A stretch of DNA of 64,000 nt from Chitinasiproducens palmae. Its GTDB lineage: Bacteria; Pseudomonadota; Gammaproteobacteria; Burkholderiales; Burkholderiaceae. The notes under the pieces were generated by a model. The model ran no database searches and was not told the DNA's origin. It saw nothing but the letters and a program-made list of their open reading frames with translations. The stretch spans positions 124,001-188,000 of the forward strand of contig NZ_FNLO01000006.1 in assembly GCF_900095735.1 (NCBI RefSeq), in the 5' to 3' direction. The stretch's first letter is position 1. Every line of letters starts with the position of its first letter. The position numbers and the translations under genes are program-made. Below, piece after piece: positions 8,153 through 16,380 of this stretch.

Positions 8153-9427
8153 TCAGGCGCTCCGTAGTTGCGCGACGGCGCGCTGAAAGAGGTCCACCGG
8201 CGGTGTGTACAGGCCTCGCCCTAACAAGCCGGCGCGCCCATCTTCCCCGACCATTGCGATCGCGGCGAGCGGCGCGATGCCGGTTTCGGCGACCCTCGTC
8301 GCATCCAGCACGCCCGGCAGCCGTCCGAACAACGGATGCCCATCGGTATGAACGCGCGGCTGCATGGTCTGCCAGTTCGACGGCAGAAAGGACGCGAAGG
8401 CCTGCGCCGTGTCGGGCGCGACGCCGAGTGCCTGCGCACCGAAGCCGGCCGCGTCGATTGCGCCGCTGTCGCCGACCAGAGGCGCCGCGGGCGTTTGCTT
8501 GTGTCCCGGCAGACGCGGCCCCACTGGACAGGATGCCGGCGTGGTGACCCAGCGCGCCGGTGCGCCGGCAAGGCGGATACCAACCTCGCTGCCGTTGCCC
8601 GCGAGGGCGATCACCAGGGTGGCATCGTGGTCCGGGCCGGCCCCGGCCGACGCCGGTGTTGGCGGCTGTGCGGCGCGGGGGAACCGTTGCTCGGCGCGCC
8701 GCTCCCCCGTCGCGCCGTTCCCGCCGGCGGACAGCATCAACGCACACGCCGCCATCCAGAGCGTCAGGAAGAACAGAGGGGTCTGGGCGAGCATCGCATC
8801 GACGACCGGAGCGGATTCCGATTCGCCGTACCGTGACGCCAGCACGGCGCGCAGTGCCGCCGTTGCGCCGGTCGTTCGCGCATGCAGGTCGTCGCCGTCG
8901 TCGAGACCGGCGCGCGCGAGCGGCGACAGGTCGAGCGCACCTTGCTGCAGCATCGTCTCGAGCGCCGGCGCAAGCACCGCGTCGCGCCACGCCAGACGCG
9001 GCAGGATCAGCGGGTCGCGACTGCCAAAGCGGAGTTGTGGGCCCGCGCCGCTGCCCAGCAGCGACCACGCGCAGCGCGCGGGCGAGGTCCCATCCGCCAC
9101 CTCGACCAAGGCGGTGCGCGGCGAGATGACTGCGGCGAGCGGCGTCACGACGTCATAGGACTGGGCGCTTTCGAGCCTGACGCGCCCAGTCGCAATCAAT
9201 TGCTGCGCCTCGCTCTCGTCCCGCGCCCACCCCTCGTACAGGCAGCAGAGCACTGCCGACGACAGCACCGGCGCCGAAGGCTGACGCGCGTCAACGAACG
9301 GTGGCCCGGCGTGCAGCAGCGTATGCGACGGCAGTCCCACCGCTTCGCGGGCCGGCATGACGGCGCGCCACTGCGGCCGCACCGCATGAATGCGGCGCAG
9401 CGCGCGGCTGTTGGCATCCGCTGTCAT
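8153..9427 (-). CDS. DUF1116 family protein (AllG/YlbE-like)
   Basis: A 424-residue protein matching the DUF1116 family by its landmarks: 'LPSHTLLHAGPPF' near residue 35, 'VVTPLAAVISPRTALVEV', 'LDDGDDLHARTTGATAALR' (usually MGDExHNRN), 'FFLTLWMAACALML', and the C-terminal 'VGDSGAIDAAGFGAQAL' and 'GIAPLAAIAMVGEDGRAGLLG'. In E. coli the DUF1116 protein AllG works with AllF (FdrA) and AllH in oxamate carbamoyltransfer from oxalurate. No FdrA-like or AllH-like gene is present in this window. The position between coxG and the AtzH/HpxZ-like gene supports a role in ureide or carbamoyl chemistry (inference). Several usually conserved positions differ (DDLHAR for DEVHNR-type), so the reaction may differ. 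Confidence 0.8.
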   Translation of the reverse strand: MTADANSRALRRIHAVRPQWRAVMPAREAVGLPSHTLLHAGPPFVDARQPSAPVLSSAVLCCLYEGWARDESEAQQLIATGRVRLESAQSYDVVTPLAAVISPRTALVEVADGTSPARCAWSLLGSGAGPQLRFGSRDPLILPRLAWRDAVLAPALETMLQQGALDLSPLARAGLDDGDDLHARTTGATAALRAVLASRYGESESAPVVDAMLAQTPLFFLTLWMAACALMLSAGGNGATGERRAEQRFPRAAQPPTPASAGAGPDHDATLVIALAGNGSEVGIRLAGAPARWVTTPASCPVGPRLPGHKQTPAAPLVGDSGAIDAAGFGAQALGVAPDTAQAFASFLPSNWQTMQPRVHTDGHPLFGRLPGVLDATRVAETGIAPLAAIAMVGEDGRAGLLGRGLYTPPVDLFQRAVAQLRSA

Positions 9428-9430
9428 CGT

Positions 9431-10273
9431 TCAGCGGGCGCCAAGACCGAACATGCCGCGCAGCCGCGCCCACAGCATCTTCCAGAACAGATTGCCGACA
9501 TCGAGCGGCGCATTCGGCACGGGCGTGCGCGGCGCGGTACGCTGCGGCACGGGTGAATCGGACGACGGCGATGCCGAGGCTGGCGGCGCGGCGGGCGGCA
9601 CGCCAGCCGGCGTTGCAGCCGATCCCGCAGCCGAAACCGCAGCCGACTCTGGTGCCGACTGTGGTGCCGACGCAGCGGCCGGGCCATCGCTGGACGTCGC
9701 GCCCGGCACAGACGACGCACCATGCGCCGGTGGCGAGGAACCAGCGCTGGTCGCCGCGTCGGCGCCCGCTGCAGGCGTCGGCGGCGTTGCGATTGGCGGC
9801 GTTGCCATTGGCGGCGCGGCCGCGGCCGCGTCGAGACGTGCCTTCAGATTGTCCGCGAAGGCTTCGGTCATGCGCGTGGCCAGCTCGCGTACGATGCCGC
9901 CACGCGAAAACTGGGCGAGGCTGCCGCCGATGGTGTATTCCACCTTGACGTCGACGCGGGTCTCGTTTGGCGACGGCGCCGCGAGCGAGAAAGCGGCTAC
10001 GCCCTTCACGCGCGACGCGCTCTTGCGGTCGACGCCCGTGCCGGTGATGCTGCCCTGACGATTCTCGTCGTCCAGGGTCATCTCGCCGTCGCCTGCGAAG
10101 GACGCGATGATCGGTCCGAGCTTGACGGTCATCGCCAGCTTCAGCAGGCCGTTCTCGACCGGTGCCGTCAGCGAGGCTCCGGGCAGGCAGGCAACAATCT
10201 CGGGGACATCGTGAAAATGTGCCCAGACCGCGTCGCGCGGATAGGGTACGGTGAAGCTCTGTTCGATTTCCAT
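9431..10273 (-). CDS. CoxG-like SRPBCC protein with long Ala/Pro-rich linker and C-terminal membrane helix
   Basis: The first 150 residues are a CoxG-type START/SRPBCC domain ('MEIEQSFTVPYPRDAVWAHF', 'CLPGASLTAPVENG', 'YTIGGSLAQFSRGGI'). In Oligotropha, CoxG helps anchor CO dehydrogenase to the membrane. About 100 residues of Ala/Pro/Ser-rich low-complexity sequence follow. The end is a short amphipathic or hydrophobic helix (NLFWKMLWARLRGMFG) that could sit on the membrane. The protein is therefore built as a domain on a flexible stalk with a membrane foot, and may tether the Mo hydroxylase encoded next to it. It lies between the small-subunit gene and the DUF1116 gene. Confidence 0.85.
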   Translation of the reverse strand: MEIEQSFTVPYPRDAVWAHFHDVPEIVACLPGASLTAPVENGLLKLAMTVKLGPIIASFAGDGEMTLDDENRQGSITGTGVDRKSASRVKGVAAFSLAAPSPNETRVDVKVEYTIGGSLAQFSRGGIVRELATRMTEAFADNLKARLDAAAAAPPMATPPIATPPTPAAGADAATSAGSSPPAHGASSVPGATSSDGPAAASAPQSAPESAAVSAAGSAATPAGVPPAAPPASASPSSDSPVPQRTAPRTPVPNAPLDVGNLFWKMLWARLRGMFGLGAR

Positions 10274-10297
10274 TGCGCTGGCGTCCGTGTTCTTGAA

Positions 10298-10825
10298 TCA
10301 GACGGTGGCGACCGCCGTCGTCGCCGGGTTGGACATGGCCGCTTCGGCACGACGCGCATCGAGCACGCGGCGGATTGCGCGCACGATGCCGACGTAGCCG
10401 GTACAGCGGCAGAGGTTGCCCGACAATTCCAGGCGCACCCGCGCGTCGTCCGCGTCGGGCAGACGCGTGACGATGTCGCGCGCGGTCATCAGCATGCCGG
10501 GCGTGCAATAGCCGCACTGCAGCGCATGCTCCGCGGTGAAGGCTTCGCGCAGCGCGTTCATCACCGGATCCGCGTCGAAACCTTCGATGGTCCGCACGGT
10601 GCTGCCTGTGCAGCTCACCGCGGAGGTGATGCAGGAGCGCGTCGGCGCGCCGTCGACCTCGATCGTGCATGCGCCGCAGACGCCCTGTTCACAGCCGATG
10701 TTGGTGCCGCAGAGCATGCGCTGCTCGCGCAGGAAATCGGCCAGGCTGGTGCGCGGCTCGACGCAGTCCGCGACCCTGCGCTGGTTGACGACCAGGTCGA
10801 TGGATTTCGTGAAGGTTTCGTTCAT
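10298..10825 (-). CDS. molybdenum hydroxylase small subunit, two [2Fe-2S] clusters (CoxS type)
   Basis: A 175-residue electron-transfer subunit. The plant-type cluster ligands are C45, C50, C53 and C65 (C-x4-C-x2-C-x11-C); the second cluster ligands are C104, C107 (CGYC), C139 and C141 (CRC), as in CO dehydrogenase, nicotinate and quinoline oxidoreductases. It passes electrons from the Mo site to FAD. Its ATG overlaps the stop of the FAD subunit gene (ATGA). The C-terminal 20 residues are not conserved. Confidence 0.93.
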   Translation of the reverse strand: MNETFTKSIDLVVNQRRVADCVEPRTSLADFLREQRMLCGTNIGCEQGVCGACTIEVDGAPTRSCITSAVSCTGSTVRTIEGFDADPVMNALREAFTAEHALQCGYCTPGMLMTARDIVTRLPDADDARVRLELSGNLCRCTGYVGIVRAIRRVLDARRAEAAMSNPATTAVATV

Positions 10826-11697
10826 GATGTCGTCCCGTCCCGGCCGCGGATGATTGCCGCCGCGCGCATCAGCGCAACGCGATGGACCTGGAATTCATAG
10901 CTGTCGGCTTCGATGCCGGCCGCCGCGATGTGAGCGTCGAACGGCCGGGTGTCGAACGGCCGGGTGTCGAACAGCCCGGCGTCGAGCGCGGCGTCGCCGG
11001 TACCGTGGAGCAGCGCGCGGGCATCGTCGATGACATGCGGCGGGCCATCGATCGCGCCGACGATCGCCCGGCACACGCCGCGCGGCGCGTCATCGATGCA
11101 CACCGCGATGGCCTCGGCGAACTCGCCCGGCTTGCGGTTGAATTTGTAATAGCTCCATCGTGCCGCGGCCGACAGGCGCTGGAAGCGCACCGCGGTCAGG
11201 ATCTCGTCCGGTTCGAGCGCGGTCGTGAACGCGCCAAGCATCCACGATCGGCTCGGCACGACTCGCTCACCGTTCGACCCTGCGAGCAGGAACTCCGCGT
11301 CGAGCGCACACATCGTGTTGATCCAGTCGGCGGCCGGATCGGCATGCGCCAAACTGCCGCCGAGCGTGCCGCGATTGCGCACCGCGCGGTAGGCGATGCC
11401 GCGCGCGACATAGGGCATCAGCCCACGCGTGCCCGTGTCCACCTTGCCGTCTTCGATTTCGGCATGGGTGACGCACGCGCCCAGCGTCACGGTGGCGTCG
11501 TCCACCTGGCAGGCACGCAGCGCAGCGATGCCGCGCAGGTCCACCAGCATGTCCGGCTGCGCGAGTCGCAGGTTCATCATCGGGCCGAGCGACTGGCTGC
11601 CGGCGACGAACTTGGCCATGCCCTCGCTCGGTGCAACGAGGGCGATCGCCTGCTCGCATACGCCAGGTTTCGCGTAGTCGTGGCGGGCCGCCTTCAT
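10822..11697 (-). CDS. molybdenum hydroxylase FAD-binding medium subunit (CoxM type)
   Basis: A 291-residue FAD subunit. The FAD pyrophosphate motifs are 'AGSQSLGPMMNLR' (about 32-44, usually AGGQSL) and 'TLGGSLAHADPAADW'. The C-terminal part has a short in-frame duplication, FDTRP twice in a row, from a 15-bp DNA repeat near 10937-10970, and lies in a weakly conserved loop. It overlaps both neighbours by ATGA, so the large, medium and small subunits are translationally coupled in that order. Confidence 0.93.
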   Translation of the reverse strand: MKAARHDYAKPGVCEQAIALVAPSEGMAKFVAGSQSLGPMMNLRLAQPDMLVDLRGIAALRACQVDDATVTLGACVTHAEIEDGKVDTGTRGLMPYVARGIAYRAVRNRGTLGGSLAHADPAADWINTMCALDAEFLLAGSNGERVVPSRSWMLGAFTTALEPDEILTAVRFQRLSAAARWSYYKFNRKPGEFAEAIAVCIDDAPRGVCRAIVGAIDGPPHVIDDARALLHGTGDAALDAGLFDTRPFDTRPFDAHIAAAGIEADSYEFQVHRVALMRAAAIIRGRDGTTS

Positions 11698-14099
11698 GCC
11701 AGCACCCCCGTCGCCGCGTCGGTTGCCTGGCGCTTCGCCGCGAGCGCCGCGATGATTGCCTTCGGCGTCACCGGCAACTGGTCGATCCGCACGCCGAGCC
11801 CGCGCAACGCGTCATTGACCGCGTTGGCGATCGCGGCCGGCGGTCCGATCGCGCCGCTCTCGCCGATGCCTTTCTGTCCGAATTCGGTATATGGTGCCGG
11901 CGTCTCCATGTGCTCGATGCGAATCGCCGGCACCTCGGTGGCTCCAGGCAGCAGGTAGTCGGCAAGCGTCGAGGCCAGCGGTTGGCCGTCCTCGCTGTAG
12001 GGCATGGCTTCGTAGAGCGCGGTACCGATGCCCTGCGCGACGCCGCCGAAGACCTGCCCGTCGACGACCATCGGATTGATCAGCACGCCTCCGTCCTCGA
12101 CGATCGCGTAATCGAGGATCTCCGTTTGCCCGAGTGCGGTATCGACCGCGACCACCACCGCATGGCACGCATAGCTGAACGTGCCGGAGTCGCGCTGCGC
12201 CTGGTAGGCGGTCGACACTTCGAGGCCGCGTGGATCGACATCGGGCGGCAACAGTTGTGGCGCGAGATACCAGGTCCGCGCGATCTCCTCGAGCGTGCGT
12301 CGCGCATCCTTGCCGACCACCGCGCCCGCCTCCCAGCGCACTTCGTCGACACGGTCCTGCAGCAGCCACGCGCCGATCTTGATCAGGCGTGCCTGCAACT
12401 CCTTGGCGGCGCGTCCCACCGCGCCGCCTGCCATGACGATCGAGCGCGAGCCCCACGTCCCGGTCGAGTAGGGGGTAACGCCGGTGTCCCCGAGCACGAT
12501 GCGCACGCGGTCGGTGTCGATGCCCAACACTTCGTGCGCGATCTGTGCAAGCGTGGTCTCCATGCTCTGGCCGTGCGAATGCACGCCCGCACGCACTTCG
12601 AGGATGCCGTCCGGCGTCAGGCGCAGCACGGCCGGCTCGCGGCCCGGCACCATCGGGATGCCCCAACCGTGGTAGACCGACGTGCCGTGCGCGCCCTGCT
12701 CGCAAAAAATCGCCATGCCAAACCCGATCCGTCTGCCGTCGGGCTCGCCGCGCGCCTGCCGGGCGCGCACCGATGGCAGGTCGATCGCGGCGATCGCGCG
12801 GCGCACGGCCTGCGGATAATCGCCGCTGTCGAAGTGCTTGCTGGTGATGTTGTCGTACGGCATCTCGTGCGGTTCGACGAGGTTGCGCAGCCGCACCTCG
12901 TGGGGCTCGATGCCCGCCGCCAGCGCGACGCCGTCCATCACGGTTTCGATCGCATAGCACACGCCGGTACGCGCCACGCCTCGATAAGGCAGGATCGGTG
13001 GCTTGTTCGTCGCAACCGACCAGGTGCGGCACCGATAGCGATCCATCTTGTACGGGCCGGGCAGAATGCTGCCGATCTGCGCGGCTTCCAGGCAGGCGGA
13101 GAACGGATAGGACGAATAGGCGCCCGAATCGACGTGGGCCTCGCAGTCGACCGCCAGCAGGCGGCCGTCACGACTCGCGTAGGCGGTGATGTCGTAGTCG
13201 TGCTCGCGGCAGTTCGCGTTGGCGGTCAATTGCTCGCGGCGATCCTCGATCCAGCGCACCGGTCGCTCGAGGTGCATCGCCAACCAACCGCAGCACACTT
13301 CCTCTGGCAGCAGGATGCCTTTGTAGCCGAAGCCGCCGCCCACGTCCGGCGCAATCACCCGCACCTGCCCCTCGTCGAGCCCGAGACATCCGGCCAGCCC
13401 CGTACGGGTAATGTGCGGCATCTGCGCCGACGTGTGAACGATCAGTTGCGCAAGTCGTCGATCCCAATGCGCGACGACGCCACGTCCCTCCATCGGCGCC
13501 ATGCTCTGCCGCGCGGTCCGCAACCTGCGATGCACGCGAATCGGCGCATCCCGGCGGATTGCCTCCAGATCGACGTCGGCCTTTGCATCGACCAGCGTTT
13601 CGAGAAAGACATTGTCGCCCCACGCCTCGTGGACCAGCGGGGCGTCATCGCGGCGCGCGTCGATCATGTCGACCACGGCCGGCAACTCCTCGAAGTCGAC
13701 GAAGACCTGTGCCGCAATGTCCTCCGCCGCGGCGCGGCTGGCCGCCACGCACATCGCGATCGGCTCCCCGACCTGACGCACCTTGCCGCTGGCCAGTACC
13801 GGCTGCTGGGACGGCTTGAAACCCGGCAGCCCGGAATTCGCGACGATCGGCTGGACACCGTCCAGATCGGACAGCGTGAAGATCGCGCCTTCGAAGCCGT
13901 CCGGCTTTTCAATGCCGACGATGTGTCCATGCGCGATCGGGCTGCGCACGAAGGCCACGTCGAGCATGCCGACCATGCGGATGTTCGGCACGTACTCGCC
14001 GCGTCCGTGCATGAAGCGCTCGTCTTCCTTGCGAGGCAGCGATGCACCGATGCCTTGCGCCCGGTTCGGATCGGCTCGTCTCTGCGCGCGTTTGATCAT
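11694..14099 (-). CDS. molybdenum hydroxylase large (molybdopterin) subunit, form-II CoxL-like
   Basis: An 801-residue catalytic subunit of the xanthine oxidase/aldehyde oxidoreductase family. It starts with the 'GRGEYVPNIRMVGMLDVAFVR' type N-terminus, has 'DVGGGFGYKG' for cofactor binding, and ends with 'EFGQKGIGESGAIGPPAAI', whose Glu (about residue 744) is the catalytic base. True CO dehydrogenases carry AYxCSFR in the active-site loop; here the loop is PYRGVAR (about residues 369-375), close to the AYRGAGR of form-II enzymes, so CO oxidation is unlikely and hydroxylation of a carbon next to a ring nitrogen or of an aldehyde is more likely. The ATG at 14099 lies 17 nt after the stop of the amidohydrolase gene. 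Confidence 0.93.
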   Translation of the reverse strand: MIKRAQRRADPNRAQGIGASLPRKEDERFMHGRGEYVPNIRMVGMLDVAFVRSPIAHGHIVGIEKPDGFEGAIFTLSDLDGVQPIVANSGLPGFKPSQQPVLASGKVRQVGEPIAMCVAASRAAAEDIAAQVFVDFEELPAVVDMIDARRDDAPLVHEAWGDNVFLETLVDAKADVDLEAIRRDAPIRVHRRLRTARQSMAPMEGRGVVAHWDRRLAQLIVHTSAQMPHITRTGLAGCLGLDEGQVRVIAPDVGGGFGYKGILLPEEVCCGWLAMHLERPVRWIEDRREQLTANANCREHDYDITAYASRDGRLLAVDCEAHVDSGAYSSYPFSACLEAAQIGSILPGPYKMDRYRCRTWSVATNKPPILPYRGVARTGVCYAIETVMDGVALAAGIEPHEVRLRNLVEPHEMPYDNITSKHFDSGDYPQAVRRAIAAIDLPSVRARQARGEPDGRRIGFGMAIFCEQGAHGTSVYHGWGIPMVPGREPAVLRLTPDGILEVRAGVHSHGQSMETTLAQIAHEVLGIDTDRVRIVLGDTGVTPYSTGTWGSRSIVMAGGAVGRAAKELQARLIKIGAWLLQDRVDEVRWEAGAVVGKDARRTLEEIARTWYLAPQLLPPDVDPRGLEVSTAYQAQRDSGTFSYACHAVVVAVDTALGQTEILDYAIVEDGGVLINPMVVDGQVFGGVAQGIGTALYEAMPYSEDGQPLASTLADYLLPGATEVPAIRIEHMETPAPYTEFGQKGIGESGAIGPPAAIANAVNDALRGLGVRIDQLPVTPKAIIAALAAKRQATDAATGVLA

Positions 14100-14116
14100 G
14101 GCTTTGCCCTGCTGGC

Positions 14117-15379
14117 TCAGGCGGCGCGTGCCAGCGGCAGCGTCGGCGAGATCGCGTCGTGGCGCACGCCGTCGCGCAGGCAGAAGCGCGGCGACAGCAT
14201 GCGGTCGGTGATCACCTGCGTCCCTTCGTTGTCCTCCAGCACCCAGCGGCCGCGCTGATCGTCCAGCACGCTGACGTCCGCAGCGCGGCCCACCTGCAGC
14301 GAGCCGATGCGATCGGCCATGCCAGCCAGCCGGGCAGCGTTGCTGGTCACCATCGCAACCACATGGTTGAGCGGCAAGCCAAGCGCGAGCATGCTGGTCA
14401 TGGCGCTCACCAGACTGAACTGCGTGCGGCCGAGAAACGAGTGTTCCTCGTCCGGATGGCTGTCCGGCGTGCCGGCAGGCGCCGGCACGTGCGTGTTGTA
14501 GCCGTGCATATCGGCACCGAGAGTGTCGGGCACGACGCCCGCATCAAGGACGATGCGCGCCGTCTTGAAACTGAAGTGCGAGCCATGTCCGACGTCGATC
14601 TTGAGGCCGCGCGCGACCGCCTCGTGGACCAGCGGATGCAGGCGGCCGTTCTCCTCGACGAAGCCGCCCGGATGCCGGCTGAACGGATGCGCGAGGATGT
14701 CGCCCGGTTTGAGCGTCTCCACAACCTGATTGAAGATCGAGTCCGGACGCACCGGCAACGCGCCCGCCTCGGGCTTCGGCCATAACTGCCCGAAGTGGAT
14801 GTAGAGCGGCAGCTCCGCCTCGCGGCCGATTTGCGCTGCGAGTTTCATGACATCGAGGCCCCAGCGTGCGAAGCCACCAATTTCCGCATGCGCCTTGATG
14901 CCCTTGACCAGGTCGCTGTTCGCGCGGGCCGACTTCACCGTGGCATCGACGCTCACGCAGTCGGGACGGTACAGGTCCGGGTAGTAATGGCCTTCGAGGC
15001 CACCGACCAGGTAAGCGGAAAGGTAGGCCAGCACCCGCGTGGCCGAGCGTTCGACGAGGAAGTGCCGAAAGGCCGGAATCGTGATGCAACTCGATCCGCC
15101 CTGGTCGACGATGGTCGTGACGCCCGACTGTACGCCGCATTGGTCGGGATTCAGGCCGAAACGACCGGTGACGTACTGGAATACATGACCGTGCGTATCG
15201 ATCAAACCGGGCAGCACCAGCTTGCCGGTGCAGTCGATGCGCTCGGCGCGCGGCGCACCTGCTGCCAGGTCAGGCCCCGTCGCGGCAATGACGCCGTCCT
15301 CCACGAGAACGTCGAGCGTGGCGTCGATCTGCTGAGCCGGATCGATGACGCGGCCCCCTTCGAGCAAGACTTGAGACAT
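14117..15379 (-). CDS. amidohydrolase/deacetylase-type metallohydrolase (dihydroorotase-like)
   Basis: A 420-residue amidohydrolase of the urease superfamily. The first metal site is 'GLIDTHGHVFQY' (HxH), a Lys that could bridge metals lies in 'SDLVKGIKAHAE', further His ligands lie in 'IHFGQLWP' and 'DILAHPFSRH', and the C-terminal Asp may be in 'LGADMHGYN'. 'LEGGRVIDPAQQIDATLDV' at the start and 'GSLQVGRAADVSVLD' near the end are the typical composite beta-domain. It resembles the EF_0837/AHA_3915-type subgroup whose substrates are mostly cyclic amides or N-acyl compounds. The ATG at 15379 is chosen because the motif begins right after it; 24 upstream codons are unlike any family member. 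First gene of the minus-strand operon. Confidence 0.87.
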   Translation of the reverse strand: MSQVLLEGGRVIDPAQQIDATLDVLVEDGVIAATGPDLAAGAPRAERIDCTGKLVLPGLIDTHGHVFQYVTGRFGLNPDQCGVQSGVTTIVDQGGSSCITIPAFRHFLVERSATRVLAYLSAYLVGGLEGHYYPDLYRPDCVSVDATVKSARANSDLVKGIKAHAEIGGFARWGLDVMKLAAQIGREAELPLYIHFGQLWPKPEAGALPVRPDSIFNQVVETLKPGDILAHPFSRHPGGFVEENGRLHPLVHEAVARGLKIDVGHGSHFSFKTARIVLDAGVVPDTLGADMHGYNTHVPAPAGTPDSHPDEEHSFLGRTQFSLVSAMTSMLALGLPLNHVVAMVTSNAARLAGMADRIGSLQVGRAADVSVLDDQRGRWVLEDNEGTQVITDRMLSPRFCLRDGVRHDAISPTLPLARAA

Positions 15380-15404
15380 GGTCGATACACTGGGCGATAA
15401 CGAG

Positions 15405-15419
15405 ATGTGTGGTGTACCG
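15405..15419. promoter_or_regulatory. candidate MarR operator (TGTGTGGTGTACCGC)
   Basis: It lies 26 nt before the amidohydrolase ATG and about 300 nt before the divergent MarR gene. It matches the TGTGTGGTGCACC string at 2181-2193 in the other MarR/importer divergent region with one difference. The core GGTGTACC is a near-palindrome. The position is right for repression of the large operon. Confidence 0.4.
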
Positions 15420-15722
15420 CAAATCGTATGCCGGTTTCGACCGCGCCGCATGATCGATACTTTAAACGCTATAAATCAATAGCTTACAGGATACGCGCGA
15501 GCCGACCGCGAGCCATGCCACGGATTGCCTGCAACACGAACGCGCACCATTTCGGACGCTTCGCACCGCCAGCACGCACGATGCCTCTTTATGGTGATTG
15601 CTTGGTATGCCCCATGGTTTGCGACGGCGCGCCGCTTGGGCCTAGAATGACGGCTTGCGCGGCCCCGTTGCGCGATCTCGAAATGCCGCCCCGCGCGCGG
15701 GGCTGACCTCATACGAACATCC

Positions 15723-16277
15723 GTGACTGATCATCTCGACATCAAACGCGTCCGAGCCGAACTTGCCGATCGGCAGGCGCGCTCGCCGTTGTTCATGCGC
15801 CCCGGCTTCCTGATCCGCCGCGTGCATCAGATCCACACCTTCCTGTTCGGGGAGGAAACGAGCGCGCACAACATCACGCCGGTGCAGTACAGCCTTCTCA
15901 CCACACTGGAGACCCACGGCGAGATGGACCAGAACAGTCTGGCAATCGAGGTCGGACTGGAACGTTCAAGCGTTGCCGAAGTGATTCCACGCCTCAGCGC
16001 GCGGGGTCTGGTGAGCCGCAGCCAGGCGGCGCACGACAAGCGCATGCGGCTGGTCAAACTCACGCCGGCTGGCAGACGACTCGTCAAGAAAATGGCCAGC
16101 GCCGTGCAACGCGCCCATGACCGAACCATCGAACATCTGTCGCCGGACGAGCGGGACGTGTTCATGCTCCATTTGATTCGCCTGGTGGAAGCCAATCATG
16201 CGGATAATCTGGTGCCGCTGCGCCTGCCCGGGACGCAGGCCATCGAAGACGACGCGGCGTCTGCCGACGCGGCCTGA
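15723..16277 (+). CDS. MarR family transcriptional regulator (paralogue 2)
   Basis: A 184-residue MarR regulator starting at GTG 15723. Dimerisation helix 'RPGFLIRRVHQIHTFLFGEE', HTH region 'ITPVQYSLLTTLETHGEMDQ' to 'ERSSVAEVIPRLSARGLV', wing 'SQAAHDKRMRLVKLTPAGR'. It is a clear paralogue of the MarR protein at 1426-1968. It is divergent from the amidohydrolase/Mo-hydroxylase operon with about 340 nt between them, so it is the likely direct regulator of that operon (inference). Confidence 0.88.
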   Translation: MTDHLDIKRVRAELADRQARSPLFMRPGFLIRRVHQIHTFLFGEETSAHNITPVQYSLLTTLETHGEMDQNSLAIEVGLERSSVAEVIPRLSARGLVSRSQAAHDKRMRLVKLTPAGRRLVKKMASAVQRAHDRTIEHLSPDERDVFMLHLIRLVEANHADNLVPLRLPGTQAIEDDAASADAA

Positions 16278-16380
16278 CCAATGGTCGGCGGGGCCGGCAC
16301 GATGCGGCCCGCCGTGCCTCCCGATACCGCGCATGGCAGCCGCGTCGAGGTCGGCTTCGCCCGGCTGAGGGGCCCCGCGC

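Noticed and set aside
11694-14099. True carbon monoxide dehydrogenase (form I CoxL)
   Set aside because: The AYxCSFR active-site loop is absent; the loop reads PYRGVAR, which fits form-II-like hydroxylases.
11631-14258. 875-codon plus-strand open frame opposite the Mo hydroxylase large-subunit gene
   Set aside because: Antisense shadow; the minus strand encodes an intact, motif-complete large subunit over the same bases.
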